From JBBROS01 sp965217935 (GTDB taxonomy: Bacteria; Pseudomonadota; Alphaproteobacteria; Acetobacterales; Acetobacteraceae), in contig OZ244581.1 of assembly GCA_965217935.1 (NCBI GenBank), forward strand, positions 2,046,001 to 2,110,000: DNA of 64,000 nt, given 5' to 3'. The translations under genes and the position numbers were made by a program. This document shows, one piece after another, positions 33,744-42,792 of this stretch (the stretch's first letter is position 1; each line of letters opens with the position of its first letter). The notes beneath the pieces were generated by a model, which saw only the letters and a list, made by a program, of their open reading frames with translations, was not told where the DNA came from and did not search any database.

Positions 33744-34733
33744 TCAAAGTCCGAGTTTGGCGAGATCGTCCACGGTGTCCTTGTTGAGGTTGACGAGCTG
33801 ATCGACGATGAGGTTGTGGCCGTCCGGGTGGACAACGCCGAGGCCGGGGATCTTGGTTCCGTCGGTGATCTTGTCGCCCTTGACGAGCATGGCGCCGAGG
33901 CTGACGAAAATCTCGCCGGCGAGCTCCGGGTTCCACATGTAGCCGCCGGTGAGCACGCCCTGGTGCACCAGCCGCCTGCCCTGGCCGGGCGAGAACGGGC
34001 CGAGGACGACGACCTTGCCGCCCAGGTGGCGTTCGGCAACGGCGCGGGCGGCGCCGATCGGGCCTTGGCTGCCGAAGGCGAGAAAGCCCTTGAGGTCCGG
34101 ATGGGCGCGCATGAGGTCGAGCGCGGTGCTGCGGGACTGGTCGACGTTCTCGGCAACGCCGTAGCGGTCGCCGATGAGCGTCATGCCGGGGGCATGCTGC
34201 TTGATGTAGGCAATGGCGGCGTCGGCCCAGGCGTTGTGCAGCGGCACGGTGAGCGAGCCGACGAAGACGGCATATCCGCCGTGGCCGTCCATGGCCTTGA
34301 TGAGATCCTTGGCATAGGCCTCGCCGAAGCCTTTCACCGAGGCGAGCTCGAAGTCGTAGTCGGTGTTTTTCTGCTTAGGCGATTCGTGGGTGATGACCTT
34401 GATGCCCGCCTTTTGCGCCCGTTCCAGAACGGGTTCCAGCACCTCGGCATCATTCGGGACGACGCCGATCACGTCGACTTTCTGGGCGATCAGGTCCTCG
34501 ATGGCGCGGACCTGGAGCGCCGGGTCGGCGCTGGTCGGGCCGACCATGAAGGCGTCGGCGCCGAGCTTGGCGGCCTGCTTCTTGATGCCTTCGTTCATGG
34601 CGTTGAACCACGGGATGCCGCCGATCTTGACCACGACGCCGATCACCGGGTTATCGGGCGAGGCATGGGCGGCCCCTACGAGGGCCAGGGCAAAGGCGCT
34701 CGCGCACAAGGCGCGCCGGACACGGTCGACCAT
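33744..34733 (-). CDS. Periplasmic sugar-binding protein (RbsB-like)
   Basis: Family-4/type-1 periplasmic receptor of 329 residues for the CUT2 importer. Signal peptide MVDRVRRALCASAFALALVGAAHA, then NPVIGVVVKIGGIPWFNAMN and QVRAIEDLIAQKVDVIGVVP, the classic LacI/RbsB fold, and later HPDLKGFLAFGSQGPIGAAR. First gene of the operon with the ATPase and two permeases. The 200-bp gap upstream, before the dehydrogenase gene, may hold its own promoter. The ligand is unknown; sugar alcohols or rare ketoses fit the enzymes upstream. Confidence 0.9.
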   Translation of the reverse strand: MVDRVRRALCASAFALALVGAAHASPDNPVIGVVVKIGGIPWFNAMNEGIKKQAAKLGADAFMVGPTSADPALQVRAIEDLIAQKVDVIGVVPNDAEVLEPVLERAQKAGIKVITHESPKQKNTDYDFELASVKGFGEAYAKDLIKAMDGHGGYAVFVGSLTVPLHNAWADAAIAYIKQHAPGMTLIGDRYGVAENVDQSRSTALDLMRAHPDLKGFLAFGSQGPIGAARAVAERHLGGKVVVLGPFSPGQGRRLVHQGVLTGGYMWNPELAGEIFVSLGAMLVKGDKITDGTKIPGLGVVHPDGHNLIVDQLVNLNKDTVDDLAKLGL

Positions 34734-34936
34734 CGATGAACCTCCCTTGTTGAACCGGCTGCTTTGAAGGAGCGCGGCATGGCTTCTTGCTTCGGTTGCC
34801 TGATTGGACGGCGAAAGGCTCCTACAGGTCCGTATCGTCCGGTAAAGGGCCGGCGCTCAGCATGTCAACGGCGGACCCGATCGGAGCTTGTTCCGCAACC
34901 AGCTTGACATTCACTGGGGCGAACAAGCAACAGCGG

Positions 34937-35968
34937 TCACAGTTTGATTTGCAGCTTCACGTCTCCTGGCCGGCCCTTGGCCGCCCGTTCGAAGGCAGCG
35001 ACACTGTCCTCGAACCGGAAGGTTTCCGTGATGAGCGGCTTGAGGTCCACCTTTCCCGAGGAGATCATGGCAAGCGCGCGGTCGAACAGGTTGGCGTAGC
35101 GGAACACCGTCTCGATGCGGATTTCCTTCGCGGCGATCGATGATACATCGAGCCTCACCGGTTCGACCGGCATGCCAATTAGCACCAGGCAACCGCCAGG
35201 ACGGAGCAGGCCTTGCACCCCTTCGTAGGCCTTCGGCGCGCCGCTGGCCTCGAACACCACGTCCGCACCCCAGCCGTCCGTCGCGGCCAGAACCGCTTCA
35301 GCGAGGCTCGCCTCGCCCACGCGGACGGTCGAGACCCCTGGATACCGGGCGGCGATCGCGAGCTTCTCCGCCACCAGGTCGGACACGATCGCGCGTGAGC
35401 AGCCGCCCGCCAACGCCGCCAACGCCGCCATGATGCCGATCGGCCCGGCGCCGGTCACGACCGCCGTGTCGCCGGGCTGGATCTTGGCTTTCACGGCCGC
35501 TTGCAGCCCTACCGCGAAAGGTTCCACCATCGCGGCCTCGGCGAACGAGACGTTGCCGGGCAACTTGTACGTGAAGGCCGCGGGATGCACGACTTGCGGC
35601 GTCAGTACCCCATGAATTGGCGGCGTCGCCCAGAACGACACGGCGGGATCAACGTTGTAGAGCCCCAGCTTGGAGGCTCGCGATGACAGGTCCGGGATGC
35701 CGGGCTCCATGCAGACGCGGTCGCCTGGCTTGAGGCTCGCGACCGCCGCGCCGACCTCGACGACGGTTCCCGCTGCCTCATGGCCCAGCACCATGGGCGC
35801 CTCGACGACGAAGGAGCCGATGCGGCCATGCGTGTAGTAATGCACGTCGCTGCCGCACACCCCGACCGTGTCGATCGCGATCCTGACGTCGGCCGGGCCG
35901 ACCGAGAGTGGGAGTTCGATGTCGCGCAGCGTCAGTTCGTGCTGCCGTTCAAGGACCAGGGCGCGCAT
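34937..35968 (-). CDS. Zinc-dependent polyol dehydrogenase, xylitol/sorbitol type
   Basis: Medium-chain NAD-dependent dehydrogenase of 343 residues that oxidises a polyol such as xylitol, sorbitol or L-arabitol to a ketose. Catalytic zinc ligands are in GVCGSDVHYYTHGRIG (Cys near 38) and VLGHEAAGTVVEVG (His-Glu near 62), and the PMVEPF-like helix AMVEPFAVGLQAAV near 150. The cofactor loop is VVTGAGPIGIMAALAALAGG. The structural-zinc Cys cluster seen in many family members is replaced (GIPDLSSRASKLGLYN), as in some bacterial xylitol dehydrogenases. It lies 14 bp downstream of the SDR gene and shares its operon. Product names are inferred; the substrate needs assay. Confidence 0.88.
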   Translation of the reverse strand: MRALVLERQHELTLRDIELPLSVGPADVRIAIDTVGVCGSDVHYYTHGRIGSFVVEAPMVLGHEAAGTVVEVGAAVASLKPGDRVCMEPGIPDLSSRASKLGLYNVDPAVSFWATPPIHGVLTPQVVHPAAFTYKLPGNVSFAEAAMVEPFAVGLQAAVKAKIQPGDTAVVTGAGPIGIMAALAALAGGCSRAIVSDLVAEKLAIAARYPGVSTVRVGEASLAEAVLAATDGWGADVVFEASGAPKAYEGVQGLLRPGGCLVLIGMPVEPVRLDVSSIAAKEIRIETVFRYANLFDRALAMISSGKVDLKPLITETFRFEDSVAAFERAAKGRPGDVKLQIKL

Positions 35969-35982
35969 GATGTCCTCTCCGT

Positions 35983-36711
35983 TCAGTTGATCATGAAGCC
36001 GCCGTCTACCGGCAGGTCGATGCCGTTCACCATAGCCGCATCATCGGACAGGAGATAGGCGACCGCGGACGCAACCTCGTCGGGCTGGACGAAGCGGCCC
36101 AAGGGGATGCGGGCCAGCATCGGGCCGGACTTCGCAGGGTCGCTCCAAGCCTTCTCGGCCATGGCGGTCAGCGTCACGACGGGATGGACGCCGTTGACGC
36201 GGATGCCTTGCCGCCCGAGTTCGTTCGCCATGACCCGGGTCAGCCCGTCCAGCGCGCCTTTCGAGGCGCAATAGGCGCCGTGGTCGGCGAAGCCGATGAA
36301 GGAGGAGATCGACGACACGTTGACGATGGCGCCCCGCGCGCCGCGCGCGATCAGGTTCCGCGCATATTCCTGGGCCACGATCATCGGGGCGCGGCAGTTG
36401 ACCGCCATGATGCGGTCGAAGGTTTCAACGGCCAGGTCCAGGAAAGGACCAAGCTCAGTGACGCCAGCGCAGTTGACCAGAAGATCGGCCGGCAACGCCT
36501 CTCGCGCCGCGGCCCGCGTTGCCCCGGCGTCCATGAGGTCAACCGTGACCGTGCGGCATCCGATCTCGTCCGAAAGTGCGGCGAGGTCCGATGCCGAGCG
36601 GCTCAGCGCCACAATTTCGGCGCCGCATCCGGCCAGGAAGACCGCCGTAGCGCGGCCGATCCCTTTGCCTGCGCCGGTCACTATTACGGAACGCCCTTGC
36701 AAACCTCTCAT
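35983..36711 (-). CDS. SDR-family oxidoreductase, L-xylulose-reductase-like
   Basis: Short-chain dehydrogenase of 242 residues. Cofactor motif VIVTGAGKGIGRATAVFLAG at the N-terminus, NCAG at LLVNCAGVTELGPFLDLAVE, catalytic Ser in IVNVSSISSFIGFADHGAYC, then the Tyr-x-x-x-Lys in AYCASKGAL. The stretches AVNCRAPMIVAQEYARNLIA and GIRVNGVHPVVTLTAMAEKA with WSDPAKSGPMLARIPLGRF match L-xylulose reductase (DCXR-type) closely. Such enzymes interconvert L-xylulose and xylitol, which fits the polyol dehydrogenase encoded 14 bp downstream: together they could pass a pentitol between L- and D-ketose forms. First gene of the operon; an IS5 lies 157 bp upstream of its start. Confidence 0.87.
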   Translation of the reverse strand: MRGLQGRSVIVTGAGKGIGRATAVFLAGCGAEIVALSRSASDLAALSDEIGCRTVTVDLMDAGATRAAAREALPADLLVNCAGVTELGPFLDLAVETFDRIMAVNCRAPMIVAQEYARNLIARGARGAIVNVSSISSFIGFADHGAYCASKGALDGLTRVMANELGRQGIRVNGVHPVVTLTAMAEKAWSDPAKSGPMLARIPLGRFVQPDEVASAVAYLLSDDAAMVNGIDLPVDGGFMIN

Positions 36712-36868
36712 GTTTTCTTCCGCGCCAACCAGCGTTTCCTATTGCTGCGGCCGATCCTGTTCAGCAGTCTGAGATCTGTCAATCGGCGGCGGTGCAGCAA
36801 GTAAGCATGATGGGCAATGTTGCATGGAGCAGACGTGGAGAGCATCAGGAAGGGCGTTGTCACATTGT

Positions 36869-37847
36869 TTAAGTGTCCGTTCGGGAAGGTTACAAGTTTT
36901 TAGAGGAGTTTGCAGGGGCTGGGTTGAACCAGCTACGGACAGTGTGATGCGCTCCGCGGCACTGTTGTCACGTGGAGAACTGCTCCGATGTGGACGCCCG
37001 AAACCCGCCGCCGCCACAATCGGGACCACCTGCGCTACCCGAGCGATCTGACCGACCAGGAATGGGAGGTGGCCCGGCACGTCATCCCGCCTGCCAAGCG
37101 AGGCGGTCGCAAGCGCGAGATCAACGAGCGCGAGGTGGTCAACGCCATCCTGTATATCCTCGGCAGCAACTGCCCGTGGCGGGCGCTGCCGAAGGACCTG
37201 CCGCCGCGCAGCACGGTTTACGATTATCTCGCGCGCTGGCAACGCGACGGCACGCTGGACCGCATGCACCACGACCTCTCCATGCGATGCCGCGAGCAGG
37301 CAGGCCGCGATGCCAGTCCGACCGCGGCCGTCATTGACAGCCAGAGCGTCAAGAACGCTGAAAAAGGGGGGCCTGCATCGACCCGCCGGGCTACGACGCG
37401 GGCAAGAAGATCAACAGCCGCAAGCGGCGCATCGTCGTCGACACGCAAGGCTTGCTGATGCAAGCGGCGGTGCATGCCGCCGACATCCAGGACCGCGGCG
37501 GCGGCGTCATGCTGATGGCCAGCCTGTTCGGTTTGTATCCGTTCCTGCTGACGCTCTATGCCGACGGCGGTTATCAGGGACCGCAGTTCCACGCTGGCCT
37601 GCGCCGGGTTATGGCTCAGGTCGAGGTCGAGATCGTCAAGCGGTCCGACCAGGCGAAAGGCTTTGCCGTCCTGCCGCGGCGCTGGGTCGTTGAGAGAACG
37701 TTTGCCTGGCTCAACCGATGCCGCCGCTTGGCCAAGGATTGGGAGAACCTCAGCGAGCGCGCGCTTGCTTTCCTGCGCTTGGCCTCCATCCGGCTGATGG
37801 TTGGAAAGCTATGCAACAATTGAGTTTCTTTTCGAACGGGCACTTAA
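36869..37847 (+). mobile_element. IS5-family insertion sequence
   Basis: Ends are an imperfect 20-bp inverted repeat: TTAAGTGTCCGTTCGGGAAG at 36869-36888, and TTAAGTGCCCGTTCGAAAAG read backward from 37847 (17 of 20 match). TTAA-type borders suit IS5-group target use. It is inserted upstream of the pentitol operon, and its right end is only 4 bp from the next IS. Confidence 0.8.
36988..37823 (+). pseudogene. IS5-family transposase in two frames (frameshift or programmed -1)
   Basis: Frame 1 from ATG 36988: YPSDLTDQEWEVARHVIPPA, then WRALPKDLPPRSTVYDYLAR and AAVIDSQSVKNAEKGG, the first catalytic Asp region. At 37362-37373, GAAAAAGGGGGGCC, the reading must slip back one base to continue as CIDPPGYDAGKKINSRKR. 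Frame 2 then carries LYADGGYQGPQFHAGLRRV (second Asp) and PRRWVVERTFAWLNRCRRLA (Glu), ending NN-stop at 37823. Many IS5 elements make one transposase from two frames by -1 slippage, and A5G6 is a good slippery site, so this gene may be functional. Without slippage the product is truncated. Confidence 0.8.
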
Positions 37848-37851
37848 TCTC

Positions 37852-39355
37852 ACTGTGTCATAAACATTGGCTCGGCCACTTGTCTCTGACAGGACGGGCA
37901 TCGTGGCAGGGTTCTGGCGAGTGCGCGAGCGATCGTTGTTCGCAGCGTGGTCATTGACCTGGCCGTGTGCCGCTCAGGCCGGATCGGGAGCGCCGCGAGG
38001 TCGGCAAGCGGCGGGTAGGGCAGACGCTTTGAGGGATGGCGGCCGGAACCCTTCCGAGGGGGGAAAAGCACCGCGTTCGGCGATGAGGAATCCGTAAGCC
38101 GCAATGCAAAGTGTCGCGTGGTGGTGAAAGCCGCGCCATCCGCGCCCTTCGCAGTGCCCCAGGCCGAGTTCCTGCTTGAGGTCCTGGTAATCGCGCTCGA
38201 TGCGCCCTCGCAGCTTGGCTTGCTCGACCATGGCCCGGCGCGTGACCGTAGGCGGCAACGTGGAAAGCCAATACTTGGTGGGCTCCAGCTCGTCGCGAGG
38301 CCACTCGATCAGGAGCCACTCCTCGGGTCGTGGGATCGGGGGGTTGGAGTCACGATGGGCGGGCCGGACGCGCACGGCGGCAAAACGCCCAGCCGGCATG
38401 GTGTTGCTGCCCTCGCGCCAAGTAACTCGGCGCCAGGCGCTCTTTGACAGGCTGACCGCGAGTGCCTTGGCCGGCATGGGGGTATGCTCGGCATCGCGCC
38501 GGATCAAGGACGGTGGACGACCACGCCCGCTCCAGGATTTGGGCGGCAGAGGCTCTGTCCCCGGCGGCCACAGGCTGGTGCGGGACTGGATGCCGACGAC
38601 GTAGGCGAGACCGAGTGCGGTGATGCCGTCCCGGAACGCGGTGTCCATGCCGTATCCGGCGTCGGCGGGCACCGGGGCTTTCGGGACGCCGGCGGCTACC
38701 GCGGCGCTGATTTGGGCAAGTGCGACCTGCGGCTTGGTCTGAAACGCGATGTCTGCCGGCACGCCGGCTGCGGCACGCCGGGCCGGGTCGTCAGCCCAAG
38801 GTTGGGGCAGATAAAGACGGTGGGCGATCGGCAGGCTCGCGTGATCGGCTGCCAGTGAGAGGGGGACGGCCACCTGGCAGTTGTCCTGCTTGCCCAGTTG
38901 TCCGCAGTATTGCCGGGCGGCGCCGACCGAGTGGGCGCCTTTCTTGGGAATGCCGGTGTCGTCGGCCATCCAGCCGCGGATGGGGCCTCGTTGCTCGATG
39001 ATGGGCGGCGCCTGGGTGTGGACGGCAGTCAGGAGCGCATCGTCGGACCAGTCGGCCTTGGCGACAAAACGGCGCAACGACTGATGGGCCGCCTGCACCC
39101 GTGCTGGTTCGACCCGGGCCGCCATCGGTTCCACGCTCTTGCGAGCGCCCGGCAGCAGCAGGCCCGTGCAGTAGGATCGCAATGGCGCTGCCCTATCAGC
39201 GTGCCCGAGCGCGCGGGTCAGCGCCTCGACATAGGCGACAAGGCGTGATTCGCTCCCGAGCGTGCCTGTGGAAGAACCCACAATTCGCCTCTACGGCCAT
39301 GAGTCAATCCACTTACGCAAGGCACGCGCATCGTACAAGAAATTTATGACACAGT
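37852..39355 (-). mobile_element. IS701-family insertion sequence, complete
   Basis: Terminal repeats ACTGTGTCATAAA at 37852-37864 and its reverse complement at 39343-39355 enclose an intact transposase gene. Opposite in orientation to the decayed copy at 4265-5768. It lies directly between the IS5 (4 bp away) and an IS256 copy (43 bp away). Confidence 0.85.
37974..39281 (-). CDS. IS701-family transposase, intact
   Basis: 435-residue DDE transposase. Readable landmarks: RGPIRGWMADDTGIPKKGAH (first Asp region), CQVAVPLSLAADHASLPIAH, PVPADAGYGMDTAFRDGIT (second Asp), SGRGRPPSLIRRDAEHTPMP, PRDELEPTKYWLSTLPPTVT, then ERDYQDLKQELGLGHCEGRG (Glu region) and HHHATLCIAAYGFLIAERGA. No stop or shift, both terminal repeats present, so the element may be active and could mobilise the decayed relative only if that kept its ends, which it has not. 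Confidence 0.92.
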   Translation of the reverse strand: MGSSTGTLGSESRLVAYVEALTRALGHADRAAPLRSYCTGLLLPGARKSVEPMAARVEPARVQAAHQSLRRFVAKADWSDDALLTAVHTQAPPIIEQRGPIRGWMADDTGIPKKGAHSVGAARQYCGQLGKQDNCQVAVPLSLAADHASLPIAHRLYLPQPWADDPARRAAAGVPADIAFQTKPQVALAQISAAVAAGVPKAPVPADAGYGMDTAFRDGITALGLAYVVGIQSRTSLWPPGTEPLPPKSWSGRGRPPSLIRRDAEHTPMPAKALAVSLSKSAWRRVTWREGSNTMPAGRFAAVRVRPAHRDSNPPIPRPEEWLLIEWPRDELEPTKYWLSTLPPTVTRRAMVEQAKLRGRIERDYQDLKQELGLGHCEGRGWRGFHHHATLCIAAYGFLIAERGAFPPSEGFRPPSLKASALPAACRPRGAPDPA

Positions 39356-39398
39356 ACGACTAGGCTCCAGCGCGCTATCACTACCGTAGCGAAAAACT

Positions 39399-40779
39399 GG
39401 TAGCGTCCGCGCTCATGGTGGAAATTCGCTGACAACGGCGTTGCAGGCGGAGGTGGTCACCGGATTGGCTGGCTCAGGCGGAGTTGCGCGGCTCCAACCC
39501 GAACCGACGAGGACCCGATGACCGAGGGCAGACGGCCGTTGGCCGAGCTGCTGGCCAAAGCCGGAGACGGCGACTGTCTGCGCAGCGTGGCGGAGGCTGT
39601 TGCGCAGGTGCTGATGGAGACGGACGTGGACGGCCTGATCGGCCGCCGGGCGGCACGGGCGCACCGGCGAGCGCACGACCTACCGCCACGGCTATCGCGA
39701 CCGCACGCTCGACACGCGCCCGGGCAGTTTGCAGCGGCGGCCCCCAAAGCTGCGCCAGGGCCGCTGCTTCCCGCCGTTCCTGGAGCCGCGGCGGACGTCG
39801 GAGAAGGCCCTGGCCGCTGTCGTCCAGGAGGCCTGGATCGGGGGCGTCTCGACCCGGCGGGTCGGCACCGGGTGCAGGCGATGGGGCTGGCGGGGATCGG
39901 CAAGAGCACGCTGCGCAAGCTGTGCCGCGACATCGACGGCCGCGCGGGCGCCTTCCTCGAACGCCCCCTTGCCGGCGACTGGCCCTGCCTGTGGCTGGAT
40001 GCCGCCTGCCTCAAGCAGCGCGAGGGTGGGCGGATCACCAGCGTCGCCGCGACAGCCGCCGCGGCGGCGAACGCCGAGGGCCAGCGGGAGATCGCCGGCC
40101 TGCGCATCGGGCCTTCGGAGGCGGAAACGTTCTGGGCGACGTTCCTCAAGAGCCTGGTCCGCCGCGGCCTGCGCGGCGCCAAGCTGGTGATCTCGGACGC
40201 GCACGAAGGCCTCAAAGCCGCGATCCGGCGGGTGATGGGCTCGGCCTGGCAAAGATGCCGGGTTCATTGGATGCGCAACGCGCAGGCCTACGTGCCGAAA
40301 GCCCAGCAGAACACCGCCTCGGCCGCGCTCCGTCAGGCGTTCATCCAACCCGGCCGCCCGTCCGCCAGCCAAACGCTTCGCCACGTTGCCGACCAACTCC
40401 GACCCGCGCGGCCAAAGCCCGCCGCATTCATCGACGACAGCGAGGCCGACGTGCTGGCGCACATGGGCTTGCCCGCCCAGCACCGGGCCAAGCTCCACCC
40501 CACGAACCCGCTTGAACGCCTCAACAAGGAGATCAGACGCCGCGCCGACGCCGTCGGATCGTCCCCGGCGAGGCATCCATCATCCGCCTGATCGGCGCCG
40601 TGCTATTGGAAGCCCACGACGAATGGCAGCTCCAGCACCGCACCATGCAGACCGAGGTCATGGCCGAACTCACGCCGCCACTGATCGACGCCGCTCCACC
40701 ACAGCGTTCCACCGTAGCAGCCCGACATGCGGCCACCTCAACCTACGCCGCAATTTCAACCACGTTGACGGACGTGACC
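39399..40779 (+). mobile_element. IS256-family insertion sequence, copy 2 (different subgroup)
   Basis: Ends read GGTAGCGTCCGCGCTCATGG at 39399 and, from the other strand at 40779, GGTCACGTCCGTCAACGTGG. The internal transposase is broken. Sequence differs clearly from the IS256 copy at 2776-4264, so they are not duplicates. Confidence 0.65.
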
Positions 40780-40884
40780 ACCTGCCTCGCCTTGAGAGCC
40801 TTGCGGTCTATCGTGATCGAAACGTCCAACGCGACAAATCGAGGCAGTACGGTGACCCGCTCCCGTGTCGCTAAGCCAATATAG
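39518..40884 (+). pseudogene. IS256-family transposase, frameshifted
   Basis: The frame from ATG 39518 (PLAELLAKAGDGDCLRSVAE, VLMETDVDGLIGRRA) shifts near 39660; RTLDTRPGSLQRRPPKLRQG and FLEPRRTSEKALAAVVQEAW continue in other frames. The first frame returns at LAGIGKSTLRKLCRDIDGRA and holds LVISDAHEGLKAAIRRVMGS (Asp) and QRCRVHWMRNAQAYVPKAQQ, then NPLERLNKEIRRRAD (Glu region). A shift near 40550 moves ASIIRLIGAVLLEAHDEWQL and TEVMAELTPPLIDAAP to another frame, and the normal stop is lost, so the frame runs on to 40884. Confidence 0.82.
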
Positions 40885-40989
40885 GTTGAAAATCCTTCAC
40901 CCGATTGCCCCGCGTCCCTACCGCGATCAGGTAACGCTCTGGGCCGAAAAGCTCGCCCGGTGCAGCCGGATCATCTAATCCACTCCTGC

Positions 40990-42786
40990 ATGACCCCTCC
41001 CACTTCGCCCTCCCCCAATCAGCCGCTGCCAAGCGCGTCGAAGGCATGGGCGCGTGCGCTCAGTGCCATCAAGCTGCTCGAAGCCCCCTCCCCTCCTACC
41101 CTTCCCGGCCTCGTCGATCGCCTCGCCCTCGTCCACCGGGACCGCCCGGCTTTGCTCGGCGAGACGGAGACGCTTACCTATCGCGCCCTGGCCGGGCGCG
41201 CGAACCGTTACGCCCGCTGGATCATCGCCCAGGGCGCCGCCCCTGGCGACGTCGTCGGACTGCTCGCGGCGAACAGCCCCGACTACGTCGCCATCTGGCT
41301 CGGCCTCACCCGCGCCGGATGCGCCGTCGCGCTGATCAACACGAACCTGGCCGGCGACGCGCTGCTGCACAGCATCAAGGCCGCAGCACCCTCGCACCTG
41401 ATCGTCTCGGACAGCCTCTTGCCGCCGCTCACCGCGCTGGCGTCACGCCTGCCGCCGGACACCCGCGTCTGGGTTCACAGTACCGCGCCCGCCGCCCCCT
41501 GGCCGCGCATCGCGCCGGACCTGCTGCCCGACAATCCGGCCCAGCTCGAACCCGGCGAACGCCTGCTGCCCAACCCGCAAGACCCTGCGCTGCTGATCTA
41601 CACCTCCGGCACCACGGGCTTGCCGAAAGCGGCCCACGTCTCGCACGCGCGCATCATGGAGTGGAGCCTCTGGTTCGCTGCCATGATGGACGCCCAGCCG
41701 CACGACCGCCTGTATGACTGCCTGCCGATGTATCACAGCACGGGCGGCGTCGTCGCGATCGGCGCGATGCTGGCCAGCGGCGGCTCCGTGCTGATCCGCC
41801 GCCGCTTCTCCGCAACCGGGTTCTGGGACGACGCCGCCGACAACGGCTGCACCATCATCCAGTATATTGGCGAGCTCTGCCGTTACCTGACCTTCGCGCC
41901 CCCGCATCCCAAGGAGCGCGCCCATCGCATCCGCCTTGCCTGCGGCAACGGCCTGCACAAGGAGGTGTGGCAGACCTTCCAGCAACGCTTCGCCATCCCG
42001 CAAATCCTCGAATTCTACGCCGCCACCGAAGGCGTCGTGTCGCTCTACAACGCCGAGGGCAAGCCAGGCGCGGTCGGGCGCATCCCGCCTTTCCTCGGCC
42101 ATCGCTTCCCCGTAGCGCTGATCCGCTCCGATCCCGACTCCGGCGAGCCGCTGCGCGACGCCGCCGGCCTCTGCATCCCGTGCCAAGCCGACGAACCCGG
42201 CGAGGCCGTCGGGCGGCAATCCCAATCATCCGCCCGCCCCTTCAACGGCTACACCGACCGGGCCGCCTCCGCTCGCAAGCTGCTGCACGACGTGTTCGAA
42301 AACGGCGACCGCTGGTTCCGCACCGGCGACCTGATGCAGAAGGACGCCGCCGGATACTATTACTTCGTCGGGCGCATGGGCGACACGTTCCGCTGGCAAG
42401 GCGAGAACGTCGCCGCCGCCGAGGTCGAAGCAGCCCTCCGCGCCTGCCCCGGCGTCACCGCCGCCGCGGTTTACGGCGTCGCCGTCCCGGGCCACGACGG
42501 GCGCGCCTGCATGGCCGCCATCACCACGCGAGACGGGTTCGACCTCGCCGGACTCAGCGGCCAGCTCGCCGCCCGCCTGCCGGCCTACGCCCAGCCGGTC
42601 TTCATCCGCTGCTGCCGCACGCTCGAGATGACCGCCACGTTCAAGCTGGCCAAGCACAACCTGGCCCGAGAGGGCTACCTGCACGCAACCGACCCGGTGT
42701 GGTTCAACGACCGCCGGCCCGCCCAATGCATCCCGCTCGATGCCGCCCTGCTGCAGGCCATCGCCACCAATGCCCGGCGCATCTGA
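40990..42786 (+). CDS. Acyl-CoA synthetase, FATP/very-long-chain type
   Basis: AMP-forming ligase of 598 residues that activates a carboxylic acid, probably fatty, as its CoA thioester. AMP-binding core LLIYTSGTTGLPKAAHVSHA near residue 215, then YDCLPMYHSTGGVVAIGAML and ILEFYAATEGVVSLYNAEGK, typical of FATP-type enzymes. The hinge and C-terminal domain read DRWFRTGDLMQKDAAGYYYF and VGRMGDTFRWQGENVAAAEV, with Lys late in TATFKLAKHNLAREGYLHAT. ATG 40990 is chosen over an upstream GTG at 40960; neither has a clear ribosome-binding site. It converges with a FabG-like SDR gene 6 bp away. An IS256 ends 210 bp upstream. Confidence 0.88.
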   Translation: MTPPTSPSPNQPLPSASKAWARALSAIKLLEAPSPPTLPGLVDRLALVHRDRPALLGETETLTYRALAGRANRYARWIIAQGAAPGDVVGLLAANSPDYVAIWLGLTRAGCAVALINTNLAGDALLHSIKAAAPSHLIVSDSLLPPLTALASRLPPDTRVWVHSTAPAAPWPRIAPDLLPDNPAQLEPGERLLPNPQDPALLIYTSGTTGLPKAAHVSHARIMEWSLWFAAMMDAQPHDRLYDCLPMYHSTGGVVAIGAMLASGGSVLIRRRFSATGFWDDAADNGCTIIQYIGELCRYLTFAPPHPKERAHRIRLACGNGLHKEVWQTFQQRFAIPQILEFYAATEGVVSLYNAEGKPGAVGRIPPFLGHRFPVALIRSDPDSGEPLRDAAGLCIPCQADEPGEAVGRQSQSSARPFNGYTDRAASARKLLHDVFENGDRWFRTGDLMQKDAAGYYYFVGRMGDTFRWQGENVAAAEVEAALRACPGVTAAAVYGVAVPGHDGRACMAAITTRDGFDLAGLSGQLAARLPAYAQPVFIRCCRTLEMTATFKLAKHNLAREGYLHATDPVWFNDRRPAQCIPLDAALLQAIATNARRI

Positions 42787-42792
42787 CACCCT

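Noticed and set aside
40780..40989. Possible gene fragment between IS256 copy 2 and the acyl-CoA synthetase
   Set aside because: The only open frame is the run-on of the transposase pseudogene; no start, motif or dyad is supported.
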